Notes: generated by a model from the sequence alone, not told the origin. Shown: positions 49,582 through 56,897, numbered from the stretch's first letter. The stretch is DNA of 64,000 bases from Damh-18 sp964570795 (GCA_964570795.1 CAZMYZ010000003.1:1-64000), one strand, 5' to 3'. Numbers and translations: made by a program.

Positions 49582-50223
49582 ATGTCTTCAAAAGCACCAT
49601 CACTCGATATCCAATACTCAAAAGAATTTGAGTATGAGCGCGTGCGTGGTGTATATCAGGAAGAGGCGTGGTACCGGGAGCATGGGTACAATGTGCGACT
49701 ACCGGAAGAGCGTCGGCTACTTGATCTCCGTGAATTACCACCTCTCGCTGAAATGCTTAAGGAAGTAGATATTGAGTATGATGAGGGGTCGTATAAAGAG
49801 ATGCTGAGCGCAATGCACGAGGGGTGGAAGCGTGTTCAGGAACTATGGCCACAGGAGGCTATTGATGTCACCACACTCGTATTCGAGCCCACATACACCA
49901 TTCACCTTACCAAGTAAGGTGTGGGTGGCTCATACGATATTCCAAATATCATTGTGCTCAATATTGCTTCAAAAAATATTGAACTTCTTCCCAAGATTAT
50001 CTGCCACGAAATGATACATCTCTGTATCGAGCCACTTGTGCAAAAGTACACTACACCACATTGGTACAAAGAGCGTATTGTCGACCTCACTTTCAGGCGA
50101 CTTTTTCCCGAAATGGCATTTGAGCAAAATCTTCCAAATGAAGTGCTTGTCATCGACCCAATTTTCAATCAATACTACGGTGACTTTGAGACGATTCTCC
50201 AGAATATCCCTCAAGAATCATAG
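49582..50223 (+). pseudogene. HExxH metallopeptidase-like gene split by an in-frame TAA
   Basis: Two open pieces, 49582-49917 (111 residues) and 49918-50223 (about 101 residues), lie in the same frame and are separated only by TAA at 49915-49917. The first ends VFEPTYTIHLTK; the second continues GVGGSYDIPNIIVLN and holds HEMIH, a zinc-protease motif, then a conserved-looking HWYKERIVDL. Read through, it gives about 213 residues, which looks like one domain. There is no start signal before the second piece (only a GTG at 49921). A nonsense mutation, a sequencing error or readthrough are possible. Confidence 0.6.
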
Positions 50224-50318
50224 GTTTTAAATAATAGACACTTATCATTTTGCATGTTATAATCCTTCCAGTTTGATTTTTCCATTTTGTAGTCCGACTT
50301 CGGACAAAGGAGGTTGTT

Positions 50319-51035
50319 GTGAAAAATACTTTCGTACTACTTTTTACACTATGGGTACCGTGGGTAATGGCGTTTGATACCGGTCTTGCAAGCCCGCCGT
50401 CACTTTCGATGAGTGATGTAGCACTCGCGGAAAAAGAAATGCTTCCGGAGAATGTTTCTCTCACACACACCGTGTATGCGAGCAGTCACGAAGAGGAGAG
50501 CAAATGGGTGTATGCAGAAGTGCATATCACCACGCGTGCCGGCAGAAAAAGTGCCGACGGATATACGTCGGGATCAGTCTATGTCGAAGTACCTCTCTCT
50601 GGTGAAAACAATATTTCACTTTGGGGTACCGCGTACTACGACCCGTCGTTTCAGGGTGTGTATGCTGGCCTTGCCAAGCACTTTGGCAATCTCCAAGTAG
50701 CACTCGGTATGGGCTCCGCATGGTATGACAGTACACGATACAATGTCATCAACCCGTGGATTTTCTATTCTTCCGATGAATACGAATCGTTCATAACGGC
50801 AGAGCACTACTTTCGCGACACTGCTGAACCGTGGTACTACAAAGGGTATGTCCAGCGGAAAATCGGGGCGGACTGGCTCATTGGCATCTACGCCGAAAAG
50901 GATTTTGGCGTTGGGCCAATGGCGACTTGGAGCGTGTCGAAAAATATACGGCTCTGGGGAGCAATCCCTGTAGCGTACACGCCGGAAGAAGAAAAGATGC
51001 GCTTTATCTTTGGCATCAAACTCGTATTTGAGTGA
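50319..51035 (+). CDS. Secreted beta-rich protein of unknown function
   Basis: 238 residues from a GTG at 50319, five bases after a strong AAAGGAGG. A signal peptide (about 1-18, ending VMA) is followed by a domain with many alternating polar/hydrophobic strands rich in Tyr, Trp and Gly (SVYVEVPLSGENNISLWGTAYYD, VYAGLAKHFGNLQVALGMGSAWY) and a final strand ending IKLVFE. The pattern recalls small beta-barrels of outer membranes, which patescibacteria are thought to lack. Family not recognised. A small hairpin GTCCGA-CT-TCGGAC precedes the Shine-Dalgarno site. Confidence 0.7.
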   Translation: MKNTFVLLFTLWVPWVMAFDTGLASPPSLSMSDVALAEKEMLPENVSLTHTVYASSHEEESKWVYAEVHITTRAGRKSADGYTSGSVYVEVPLSGENNISLWGTAYYDPSFQGVYAGLAKHFGNLQVALGMGSAWYDSTRYNVINPWIFYSSDEYESFITAEHYFRDTAEPWYYKGYVQRKIGADWLIGIYAEKDFGVGPMATWSVSKNIRLWGAIPVAYTPEEEKMRFIFGIKLVFE

Positions 51036-51056
51036 GGTGTCGAAATGAAGTGGGGT

Positions 51057-51089
51057 GGGGCGAGAGCGAATGCTTGAGCCCCTTTTTTT
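51057..51089 (+). terminator. Intrinsic terminator
   Basis: GGGGC (51057-51061) pairs with GCCCC (51078-51082) around an inner AGC-GAAT-GCT hairpin, followed by seven T. Confidence 0.85.
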
Positions 51090-51101
51090 ATACAATACAG
51101 C

Positions 51102-51201
51102 NNNNNNNNNNNNNNNNNNNNNNNNNNNNNNNNNNNNNNNNNNNNNNNNNNNNNNNNNNNNNNNNNNNNNNNNNNNNNNNNNNNNNNNNNNNNNNNNNNN
51201 N
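51102..51201. other. Scaffold gap, 100 N
   Basis: One hundred N between the beta-rich protein's terminator and trpS. No flanking duplication is visible. Confidence 0.99.
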
Positions 51202-51223
51202 CCTTTATAAAAAAGGCGTAATT

Positions 51224-51232
51224 TGGTACTAT
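51224..51232 (+). promoter_or_regulatory. Extended -10 promoter of trpS
   Basis: TTGG-TACTAT, hexamer at 51227-51232, nine bases before the ATG at 51242. Confidence 0.5.
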
Positions 51233-51241
51233 TTCTTTATT

Positions 51242-52180
51242 ATGAAAAAACGACTTCTTACCGGACTACAATCTTCAGGAACACTCCATATTGGTAATTA
51301 TTTTGGTGCACTCAAACCTTTTGTCGATGTATGTAGCGAGTACGAAAGCCACCTCATGATTGCCGACCTTCATTCACTCACCACCGTACGTGATGCCGGA
51401 GTACTCCGACAAAATATTCTGAATACAGTACGTGACTACATCGCAGTGGGAGTTAATCCTCATGATGTGGTACTTTTCAAGCAATCCGATGTACCCGAAC
51501 ACACCGAACTCGCATGGATGTTTGAATGTCTCGTCACCGTGCCGTTCCTTATGCAAGCACATGCGTATAAAGATAAAGTAGCGAAAGGTATTGAGGCGAA
51601 CGCAGGACTTTTCAATTACCCTATGCTCATGGCGGCAGACATTCTCCTCTATGATGCTGATGTCGTGCCCGTAGGGGAGGACCAGCGTCAACATATCGAG
51701 TATGCGCGTGAAGCCGCAACAAAGTTCAACAACGCCTACGGCGAAACCTTCACCCCGCCAAAGGAAATGATTTTGAAAAGTGTCGGTATCGTGCCGGGCA
51801 CTGATGGGCAAAAGATGAGTAAGAGTTACAAAAACACCATCCCACTCTTTGGTACCAAAGATGAAATAGCAAAAGCAGTGATGAGTATTGTGACCGACTC
51901 TTCCGGAGATCGTCCTCAAAATGTGTATGCAATTCACACACTCTTTAGAACAGGGGAAGAACTTGAAGCACTCTATACCGAGCATGCTGGGAAGTATAAA
52001 AACCTCAAAGAAGCCCTCATTGAAGACATTGAAGCAATGGTCGCCCCCATGCGCGAGAAGCGCGCAACACTAAGTGACGCTGATGTGAAGAATGTACTCC
52101 AGGCTGGCGCCACACGAGCCCGCACTCTTGCTTCAGCAAAGATGCAAACCATTCGTCAAAGAGTAGGTATCGCACTCTAA
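51242..52180 (+). CDS. trpS: Tryptophanyl-tRNA synthetase
   Basis: 312 residues, a bacterial-type class I synthetase for tRNA-Trp. The HIGH-type motif is LHIGNYFGA (15-23), the KMSKS motif is complete in GQKMSKSYKN, and the LMAADILLYDADVVPVGEDQRQH segment is typical. Length is normal for a compact TrpRS. The frame is open upstream into the gap, but the ATG at 51242 fits the family and the promoter. No T-box is seen between the gap and the start. Confidence 0.97.
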   Translation: MKKRLLTGLQSSGTLHIGNYFGALKPFVDVCSEYESHLMIADLHSLTTVRDAGVLRQNILNTVRDYIAVGVNPHDVVLFKQSDVPEHTELAWMFECLVTVPFLMQAHAYKDKVAKGIEANAGLFNYPMLMAADILLYDADVVPVGEDQRQHIEYAREAATKFNNAYGETFTPPKEMILKSVGIVPGTDGQKMSKSYKNTIPLFGTKDEIAKAVMSIVTDSSGDRPQNVYAIHTLFRTGEELEALYTEHAGKYKNLKEALIEDIEAMVAPMREKRATLSDADVKNVLQAGATRARTLASAKMQTIRQRVGIAL

Positions 52181-52187
52181 GATATGA

Positions 52188-52216
52188 AAAAGCCCCGGGT
52201 TTCCCTCGGGGCTTTT
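52188..52216 (+). terminator. Intrinsic terminator of trpS
   Basis: AAAAGCCCCG (52188-52197) pairs with CGGGGCTTTT (52207-52216). Confidence 0.88.
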
Positions 52217-52226
52217 GGTGCATTAC

Positions 52227-52403
52227 TTAGGACATTAGGTACTCATACAACTTTTGGAATACCCACACTGACACAATACTGATAGTGATTGTGGGAATGA
52301 AATCAAAGTTTACCTGCGCAATATACACAGTACTTGTAAACAAAAACAGACTGATAAGTCGCGCAAAGAACTTCTTGACTGGATTTACATGAGTGGACAT
52401 CAT
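52227..52403 (-). CDS. 58-residue membrane protein
   Basis: A short frame starts at ATG 52403 (or 52400) and stops at 52227-52229. The protein starts MSTHVNPVKKFFARL and has one or two hydrophobic segments (FLFTSTVYIAQV and IPTITISIVSVWVF). Its start overlaps the upstream gene's stop (ATGA), and GGAGG lies three to six bases before the two ATGs, so both genes are probably translated together. No family recognised. It is convergent with trpS. Confidence 0.7.
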   Translation of the reverse strand: MMSTHVNPVKKFFARLISLFLFTSTVYIAQVNFDFIPTITISIVSVWVFQKLYEYLMS

Positions 52404-52618
52404 CTTCCTCCAAACAGGTCTGAGAATGCGGGTACATAAAACGCCGCGGGGAATGTGTATTCAGCATGCACTGCTACTGAATGCATGTCACGCGTAGGCT
52501 TTTCAGCATAGGTGATTGTGAGTAGTACCACACTTGCCACCACCATAACTGCCGCAAGTATGAGGAGTATCGTGAGCCACATCTGCACACGTTCATCCTT
52601 GTATGTCGACAATTTCAT
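52400..52618 (-). CDS. 72-residue single-pass membrane protein
   Basis: Starts at the ATG at 52618, five bases after AAGGAGG on the minus strand; longer in-frame starts lack a ribosome site. MKLSTYKDERVQ is followed by one membrane helix (about 13-36, WLTILLILAAVMVVASVVLLTI in parts) and an exterior tail ending FSDLFGGR. It overlaps the next small membrane gene by four bases. A promoter TTGCAT-17-TCTAAT fits just upstream (minus strand, about 52677-52649). Function unknown. Confidence 0.7.
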   Translation of the reverse strand: MKLSTYKDERVQMWLTILLILAAVMVVASVVLLTITYAEKPTRDMHSVAVHAEYTFPAAFYVPAFSDLFGGR

Positions 52619-52676
52619 TTTTTCCTCCTTGAACAAATCGACTAATATTAGACCATAGATATTCACAATATGCAAT

Positions 52677-52703
52677 AAAAAGACCCCGGTATTCTGGGGT
52701 CTT
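52677..52703 (-). terminator. Intrinsic terminator (minus strand)
   Basis: On the minus strand AAGACCCC pairs with GGGGTCTT followed by a T-run. It ends the gene at 52719-53243. Confidence 0.8.
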
Positions 52704-52718
52704 ACAACAAGAGTCTCG

Positions 52719-53243
52719 TCAGAGCTCAAAGCGTTTTGCGGCGAGCACTACTGCCTCACCGAGTGAACGAATGAACTCGGGTTTACTATCAGGAATATCG
52801 CTCGCAAGTTGCTTCAACTTGTCACTATACTGAGAAGGCACGACACAGGCATCGATATGAATATCGCCACCATCAAGTGCGAAAAATGCGCGCCACTCAG
52901 GGGTATGAGTATCCCAGACCGTACAGAGCGACACGAGACGCAACGCAGCATCTGAGTAGTTTCTCTGCCACTCGGCTTTGTTTTGCATCGTGAATTTCTT
53001 CAAACTCAAAATAAATCGCCGATACATCTTTTTGTCATCTACTTCAATGAGTAGATGAAGATTGTACCCACCCTGCTTATTTTTCCGTTTGCCATACAAG
53101 GCTACTTGGAGTATTTCCGGGCGTTTGATGAGCCCTTGTGCAATCTCTTTTGCGGTACGCAGTACCGCAGATTCGTGTGCAGTGGTCGAAGTGACTTTAC
53201 GTGTTTCAGCGCTAATACGCTGACCCTCAATAACCTTAGGCAT
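52719..53243 (-). CDS. Degenerate nucleotidyltransferase-like protein, copy A
   Basis: 174 residues from the ATG at 53243, which has GGAG seven bases upstream; longer starts lack a site. EILQVALYGKRKNKQGGYNLHLLIEVDD (about 43-70) has the layout of the nucleotidyltransferase fold (strand, G-loop, strand) but the GS pair reads GK and the D-x-D reads NLH. A later strand IHIDACVVPSQY keeps one Asp. It aligns along its whole core with the neighbouring gene at 53366. Catalysis looks unlikely. TTGAAA-17-TACAAA fits as promoter upstream on the minus strand. Confidence 0.65.
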   Translation of the reverse strand: MPKVIEGQRISAETRKVTSTTAHESAVLRTAKEIAQGLIKRPEILQVALYGKRKNKQGGYNLHLLIEVDDKKMYRRFILSLKKFTMQNKAEWQRNYSDAALRLVSLCTVWDTHTPEWRAFFALDGGDIHIDACVVPSQYSDKLKQLASDIPDSKPEFIRSLGEAVVLAAKRFEL

Positions 53244-53322
53244 GATTTCTCCAAAGAACAGGCAACAGTGCCAACTCGCGTTTTGTAACACGAATTTTCA
53301 TAATTTTCAAGTTATATAAAGG

Positions 53323-53346
53323 AAACCCCGCTCAATTGCGGGGTTT
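53323..53346. terminator. Terminator between the two paralogues
   Basis: AAACCCCGC (53323-53331) pairs with GCGGGGTTT (53338-53346). It would end the minus-strand gene at 53366-53785; the T-run in that direction is short. Confidence 0.65.
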
Positions 53347-53365
53347 TGTCACCTGATGTGACTAA

Positions 53366-53785
53366 TCAAGCAGATACTATCAAGAGATCAGTGAGCATGA
53401 AGTTCTTGCTGAGTTCAGGGAGACGGTCCTGCCAGTTGAACGGTACGACGGTGATGTCGAGATGTGTCGCATCGATATCGTGTTCGTCGTACACATCCCA
53501 ATGTGGCCAGCGGTCGCCCCAGAGCAGTTGTGCTGCATCAAACTTTGCAGCAAGTTCTGTCGTGTCATCGCCATACAACTCAAGGATTTCCTTCATTTTC
53601 AGTACAAAGGATTGATAGAACTCTTCTTCCTCTGCCACAAGCAAGAATTGAATCAGTTCGCTTGGTGTACCTTTGGCGATGTCGCCATACATAACTACTT
53701 CTGATACACCATGCAATTTTGCATGAATTGCTGCGATGCGCTCGGCATGCGCTTTCGTGTATTGCCGTTTCGTACGAGTGGGCAT
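53366..53785 (-). CDS. Degenerate nucleotidyltransferase-like protein, copy B
   Basis: 139 residues from the ATG at 53785, preceded by AGGAGG with a four-base spacer. GVSEVVMYGDIAKGTPSELIQFLLVAEE (about 26-53) has the nucleotidyltransferase layout with GD in place of GS and no D-x-D; THLDITVVPFNWQ matches IHIDACVVPSQY of copy A. Both share the sequence order and a helical linker, so they are paralogues arranged in tandem with separate promoters. Its promoter lies in a palindrome shared with the aspS promoter. Confidence 0.65.
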   Translation of the reverse strand: MPTRTKRQYTKAHAERIAAIHAKLHGVSEVVMYGDIAKGTPSELIQFLLVAEEEEFYQSFVLKMKEILELYGDDTTELAAKFDAAQLLWGDRWPHWDVYDEHDIDATHLDITVVPFNWQDRLPELSKNFMLTDLLIVSA

Positions 53786-53822
53786 GATGCCTCCTGTGTG
53801 AGTGAACGAAGTTACCGGTGCA

Positions 53823-53911
53823 TTTATATAATGCATTTGCGATTACGTCAACCCACAGGCCGCGCTTTGCGCGGCCTGTGGGTTGACGTACCCCTAGACA
53901 CACGGTACGCT
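53823..53911. promoter_or_regulatory. Divergent promoters sharing a perfect 22-bp palindrome
   Basis: Arms 53844-53865 and 53869-53890 (loop TTT) are perfectly complementary; each contains one -35 box. Plus strand: TTGACG 53883-53888, 17-base spacer, TACGCT 53906-53911 (toward aspS). Minus strand: TTGACG 53851-53846, 17-base spacer, TATAAA 53828-53823 (toward the gene at 53785). The two promoters are near mirror images, and the palindrome may be a repressor site or a cruciform. Confidence 0.75.
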
Positions 53912-53916
53912 ATCTA

Positions 53917-54126
53917 CACCAATGACGCGGCTGACACCCGCTGAGGTGCACACAATTATATATAACGAGAGCCCTGTCTCCCGCGCGCCTACGGCGCGCG
54001 GGAGACAGGGAAGTAGGGTGGCACCGCGGAAGTACTCACTATGTTCGACGTCCGACGTCGAACATATAGGAAACCGCCCCTATAGATACATTAATCACTT
54101 AATATATCTGTAGAGGCGGTTTTTTA
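53917..54126 (+). promoter_or_regulatory. T-box riboswitch with very short Stem I, aspS leader
   Basis: T-box AGGGTGGCACCGCGG is at 54015-54029. Antiterminator: AGGG (54015-54018) pairs with CCCT (54078-54081), GCGG (54026-54029) with CCGC (54074-54077), leaving the canonical 7-nt bulge TGGCACC. The bulge base C54022 matches discriminator G73 of tRNA-Asp. Terminator: arm 54072-54088 pairs with 54105-54121, then a T-run; it uses the same CCGCCCCT. Stem I: CACC (53917-53920) with GGTG (53945-53948), and GCGG (53927-53930) with CCGC (53938-53941) closing loop CTGACAC, which holds GAC (Asp) at 53933-53935. A perfect 18-bp hairpin (53972-54010) sits between Stem I and the T-box. A 25-bp palindrome (54041-54065) caps the antiterminator. 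Confidence 0.9.
54041..54065. repeat. 25-bp palindromic repeat, copy 2
   Basis: Same palindrome as at 11659-11683 with two base changes. Here it forms the apical hairpin of the aspS antiterminator. Confidence 0.7.
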
Positions 54127-54149
54127 ATTTCCTCTACCGACACACACAT

Positions 54150-55496
54150 ATGACACGTACACTTATTGCAGACCTTAAAAAGAGTCTCGAACAGGAAGTT
54201 ACCATTCAGGTATCGGTAAACGTTATTCGCAACCAAGGAAAGGTGGCTTTCTTTGATTTTCGTGACCGCACGGGCGTGGTACAGGGAGTAATCTTTGGAA
54301 AACCAGAGTTGCTCGCTTCTGTTCAAGAGGTAAAGCCTGAGTATGCACTCGAAGTCTCTGGCATCGTGCATGCACGTCCGGAAAAAATGGTAAACGAGAA
54401 AGTACAAAACGGTGACATCGAACTCGAGATTACCGGCGTCACTATTCTTGGTGTAGCACAGGCACTTCCTTTTGACCTCGACACCGAACTCAATCTCGAC
54501 ACCCTTCTCGACTACCGACCCATCACCCTTCGTCGTCCACGCGAGCGTGCTATTTTCAAAGTACAACACACCATCATCAATGCGTATCGCGCATTTCTCA
54601 TAGGTGAAGGCTTCACCGAATTCCAAGCACCAAAACTCGTAGGCGGTGACGCAGAAGGGGGTGCAGAAGTATTCCAAGTCGACTACTTCAACAATCAGCG
54701 GGCATACCTCGCCACGAGCCCTCAGTTGTACAAGCAAATGATGGTGGGTGTCTTTGAGCGTGTCTTCACGTCAGGTACTATGTTCCGTGCTGAAAAGAGT
54801 GCGACTACCCGTCACTTGAGTGAAATCTCCATGCTCGACCTCGAGATGGGATTCATTAAGGATCATATGGATGTTATTCATATGGTAACAAAGCTTTCAC
54901 GCGCTATTACCGAAGCAGTGGCGACTCAATGTACTGCCGAACTCGCACTCCTCGGTATGCCGGTACCCCTTGCTCCCGAAGCATTTCCGGTGATGACGCT
55001 TCGTGAAGCACAGGAACTCATCAAAAAAGAAACGGGTGTCGACAAAACAAAAGAACCCGACCTCGAGCCGGAGGATGAGCGATTCCTCTGCGACTACGCG
55101 CATACACATCTCGGTTCCGACTTTGTCTTTGTGACCCACTTTCCCACAAAGAAGCGCCCCTTCTATACCCATGTAGAGCCAGAAAATCCAGAATTCACTC
55201 GCAGTTTCGACATGCTCTTCCGCGGACTCGAGATGTGTTCTGGTGGACAGCGTGTCCATGACTACAACACCCTCATCGAGCGTATAAAAGAAAAAGGTCT
55301 CGACCCAGAGAAGTTTGAATTCTATCTCCAGGCCTTCAAGCATGGTATGCCCCCACACGGCGGTATCGGCCTCGGTCTCGAACGTCTCACGGCAAAGTTC
55401 TGTGGCGTAGGGAATGTAAAAGAAGCAACGCTCTTCCCACGCGACATCAACCGCATCGACACACTCCTTTCTAAGCCACAGGACCATGCAGATTAA
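54150..55496 (+). CDS. aspS: Aspartyl-tRNA synthetase, archaeal-type (AspRS2)
   Basis: 448 residues, class II. An OB-fold anticodon domain (1-105; VAFFDFRDRTGVVQGVIFG) is followed by the catalytic core, with motif 2 around GTMFRAEKSATTRHLSEISMLDLEMGF and motif 3 HGGIGLGLERLTAKF. The GAD insertion that brings bacterial AspRS to about 590 residues is missing, so it belongs to the archaeal/eukaryotic-like group, whose bacterial members are often non-discriminating and also make Asp-tRNA-Asn. No gatCAB is in this window to test that. It lies 24 bases after a T-box terminator. The stop overlaps the aminopeptidase start by 11 bases. Confidence 0.94.
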   Translation: MTRTLIADLKKSLEQEVTIQVSVNVIRNQGKVAFFDFRDRTGVVQGVIFGKPELLASVQEVKPEYALEVSGIVHARPEKMVNEKVQNGDIELEITGVTILGVAQALPFDLDTELNLDTLLDYRPITLRRPRERAIFKVQHTIINAYRAFLIGEGFTEFQAPKLVGGDAEGGAEVFQVDYFNNQRAYLATSPQLYKQMMVGVFERVFTSGTMFRAEKSATTRHLSEISMLDLEMGFIKDHMDVIHMVTKLSRAITEAVATQCTAELALLGMPVPLAPEAFPVMTLREAQELIKKETGVDKTKEPDLEPEDERFLCDYAHTHLGSDFVFVTHFPTKKRPFYTHVEPENPEFTRSFDMLFRGLEMCSGGQRVHDYNTLIERIKEKGLDPEKFEFYLQAFKHGMPPHGGIGLGLERLTAKFCGVGNVKEATLFPRDINRIDTLLSKPQDHAD

Positions 55497-56862
55497 GGTT
55501 GCTGAAAAAGTACCGAAGGGGTACACCGAAGTGCGACTCGTGCTTAAAGGCACTGAACGCTTCACGTATCAAGTCGATGCCTTGATACTTGAAGTTGTTG
55601 CAGGAAAACTTGAGAAGATTACCCCCCGAACATTGCGAACACTTATTCGTAATGTTGTGCAAACAGCGAAAAAATTCAAAATTGAAAAGGTTGCACTCTC
55701 TCTTGCGTATGCAGATTTTCCTAAGTGCCACACCTATGGCGAAGCGTGGTTTTGGAGTGCTGTTGCTGAAAACCTGATTCTTGCAGAGTACGAGTACACC
55801 ACATACAAGAGCAAACAACCAACGTATTCACTTACAGAGGTACTGTTGTGTGTTCATAAAGCAAAAACCGTGCGCGACCTTGTCGCGCACGGTGCCACCC
55901 TCGCCACCTATACAAATATATGTAGAGATATCGCCAACACTCCAGGAAGCGATATGACCCCAGTACTGCTTGCAGGGAAAACGAAAGAAATTCTGAAGGA
56001 CACTAAAGCAAAGGTAACCATTCTCGATGAGAAGCAGATTGCGAAACTTGGCATGGGTGGTGTTATAGGGGTAGGGAAAGGTTCAAAGCACAAGCCGCGT
56101 TTCATTATTATTGAATACTTTGGCAGCAAGAAAGCAGAAAAACCGATTGTATTCGTAGGGAAGGGTGTCACCTTCGATACCGGAGGTCTCCAAATAAAAC
56201 CTGGTATGGCAATGTACGAAATGCATATGGATATGTCGGGCGGCGCATCAGTCATTGCGGCTATAGCAGCAATTGCAAAGTTTGGACTCAAGAAAAATGT
56301 GGTCGGACTTATTCCTGCAGTAGAAAACAATGTCGGCGATGATGCTATACGCCCCGGCGATGTACTCACCATGATGTCGGGAAAGACTGTCGATGTACTT
56401 CATACCGATGCGGAAGGACGACTCATTCTCGCTGATGCACTTCACTACGCACGTAAGTATGAGCCAAAGTTGGTTGTAGATGTTGCCACCCTCACCGGCG
56501 CATCACTCGTCGCAGTAGGGCAACATGCACACGTCATTATGACAAAAGACCGCACACTCGAGGATACATTCCGTGATCTCGGCGAGGAGAGTGGCGATTA
56601 TACCTTCCCCCTTCCGCTCTGGGACGAATACACACAGTATACAAAAGGAGTACATGGCGATATCGCAAACATTCCTTCAGGAGAGAGCCGCTATGGTGGC
56701 ACTATCACTGCTGGAGCATTTCTTGCGCACTTCACCAAAAAAATGAAGTGGGTACACATCGACATGGCACCGCGTATGACTTCAGTAGCAAGTGACAAAC
56801 TTGCCAAGGGAGCAACAGGGGAGCCGACACGACTCCTCATAAAAATCGCAGAAAAGATGTAG
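55486..56862 (+). CDS. M17 family leucyl aminopeptidase
   Basis: 458 residues. The catalytic domain has VGKGVTFDTGGLQIKP (metal-binding Lys and Asp), MHMDMSGGASV and the signature HTDAEGRLILADAL, where the usual Asn is His. The second metal-site residues and the bicarbonate-site Arg (in AEGRL) are kept. Cytosolic hexameric dizinc/dimanganese peptidase in the family. The ATG lies 11 bases inside the aspS gene, so its expression may follow the aspS T-box. Confidence 0.93.
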   Translation: MQIKVAEKVPKGYTEVRLVLKGTERFTYQVDALILEVVAGKLEKITPRTLRTLIRNVVQTAKKFKIEKVALSLAYADFPKCHTYGEAWFWSAVAENLILAEYEYTTYKSKQPTYSLTEVLLCVHKAKTVRDLVAHGATLATYTNICRDIANTPGSDMTPVLLAGKTKEILKDTKAKVTILDEKQIAKLGMGGVIGVGKGSKHKPRFIIIEYFGSKKAEKPIVFVGKGVTFDTGGLQIKPGMAMYEMHMDMSGGASVIAAIAAIAKFGLKKNVVGLIPAVENNVGDDAIRPGDVLTMMSGKTVDVLHTDAEGRLILADALHYARKYEPKLVVDVATLTGASLVAVGQHAHVIMTKDRTLEDTFRDLGEESGDYTFPLPLWDEYTQYTKGVHGDIANIPSGESRYGGTITAGAFLAHFTKKMKWVHIDMAPRMTSVASDKLAKGATGEPTRLLIKIAEKM

Positions 56863-56897
56863 TAACGCATTTGGGCACGCCACGTGACAGATTCATA

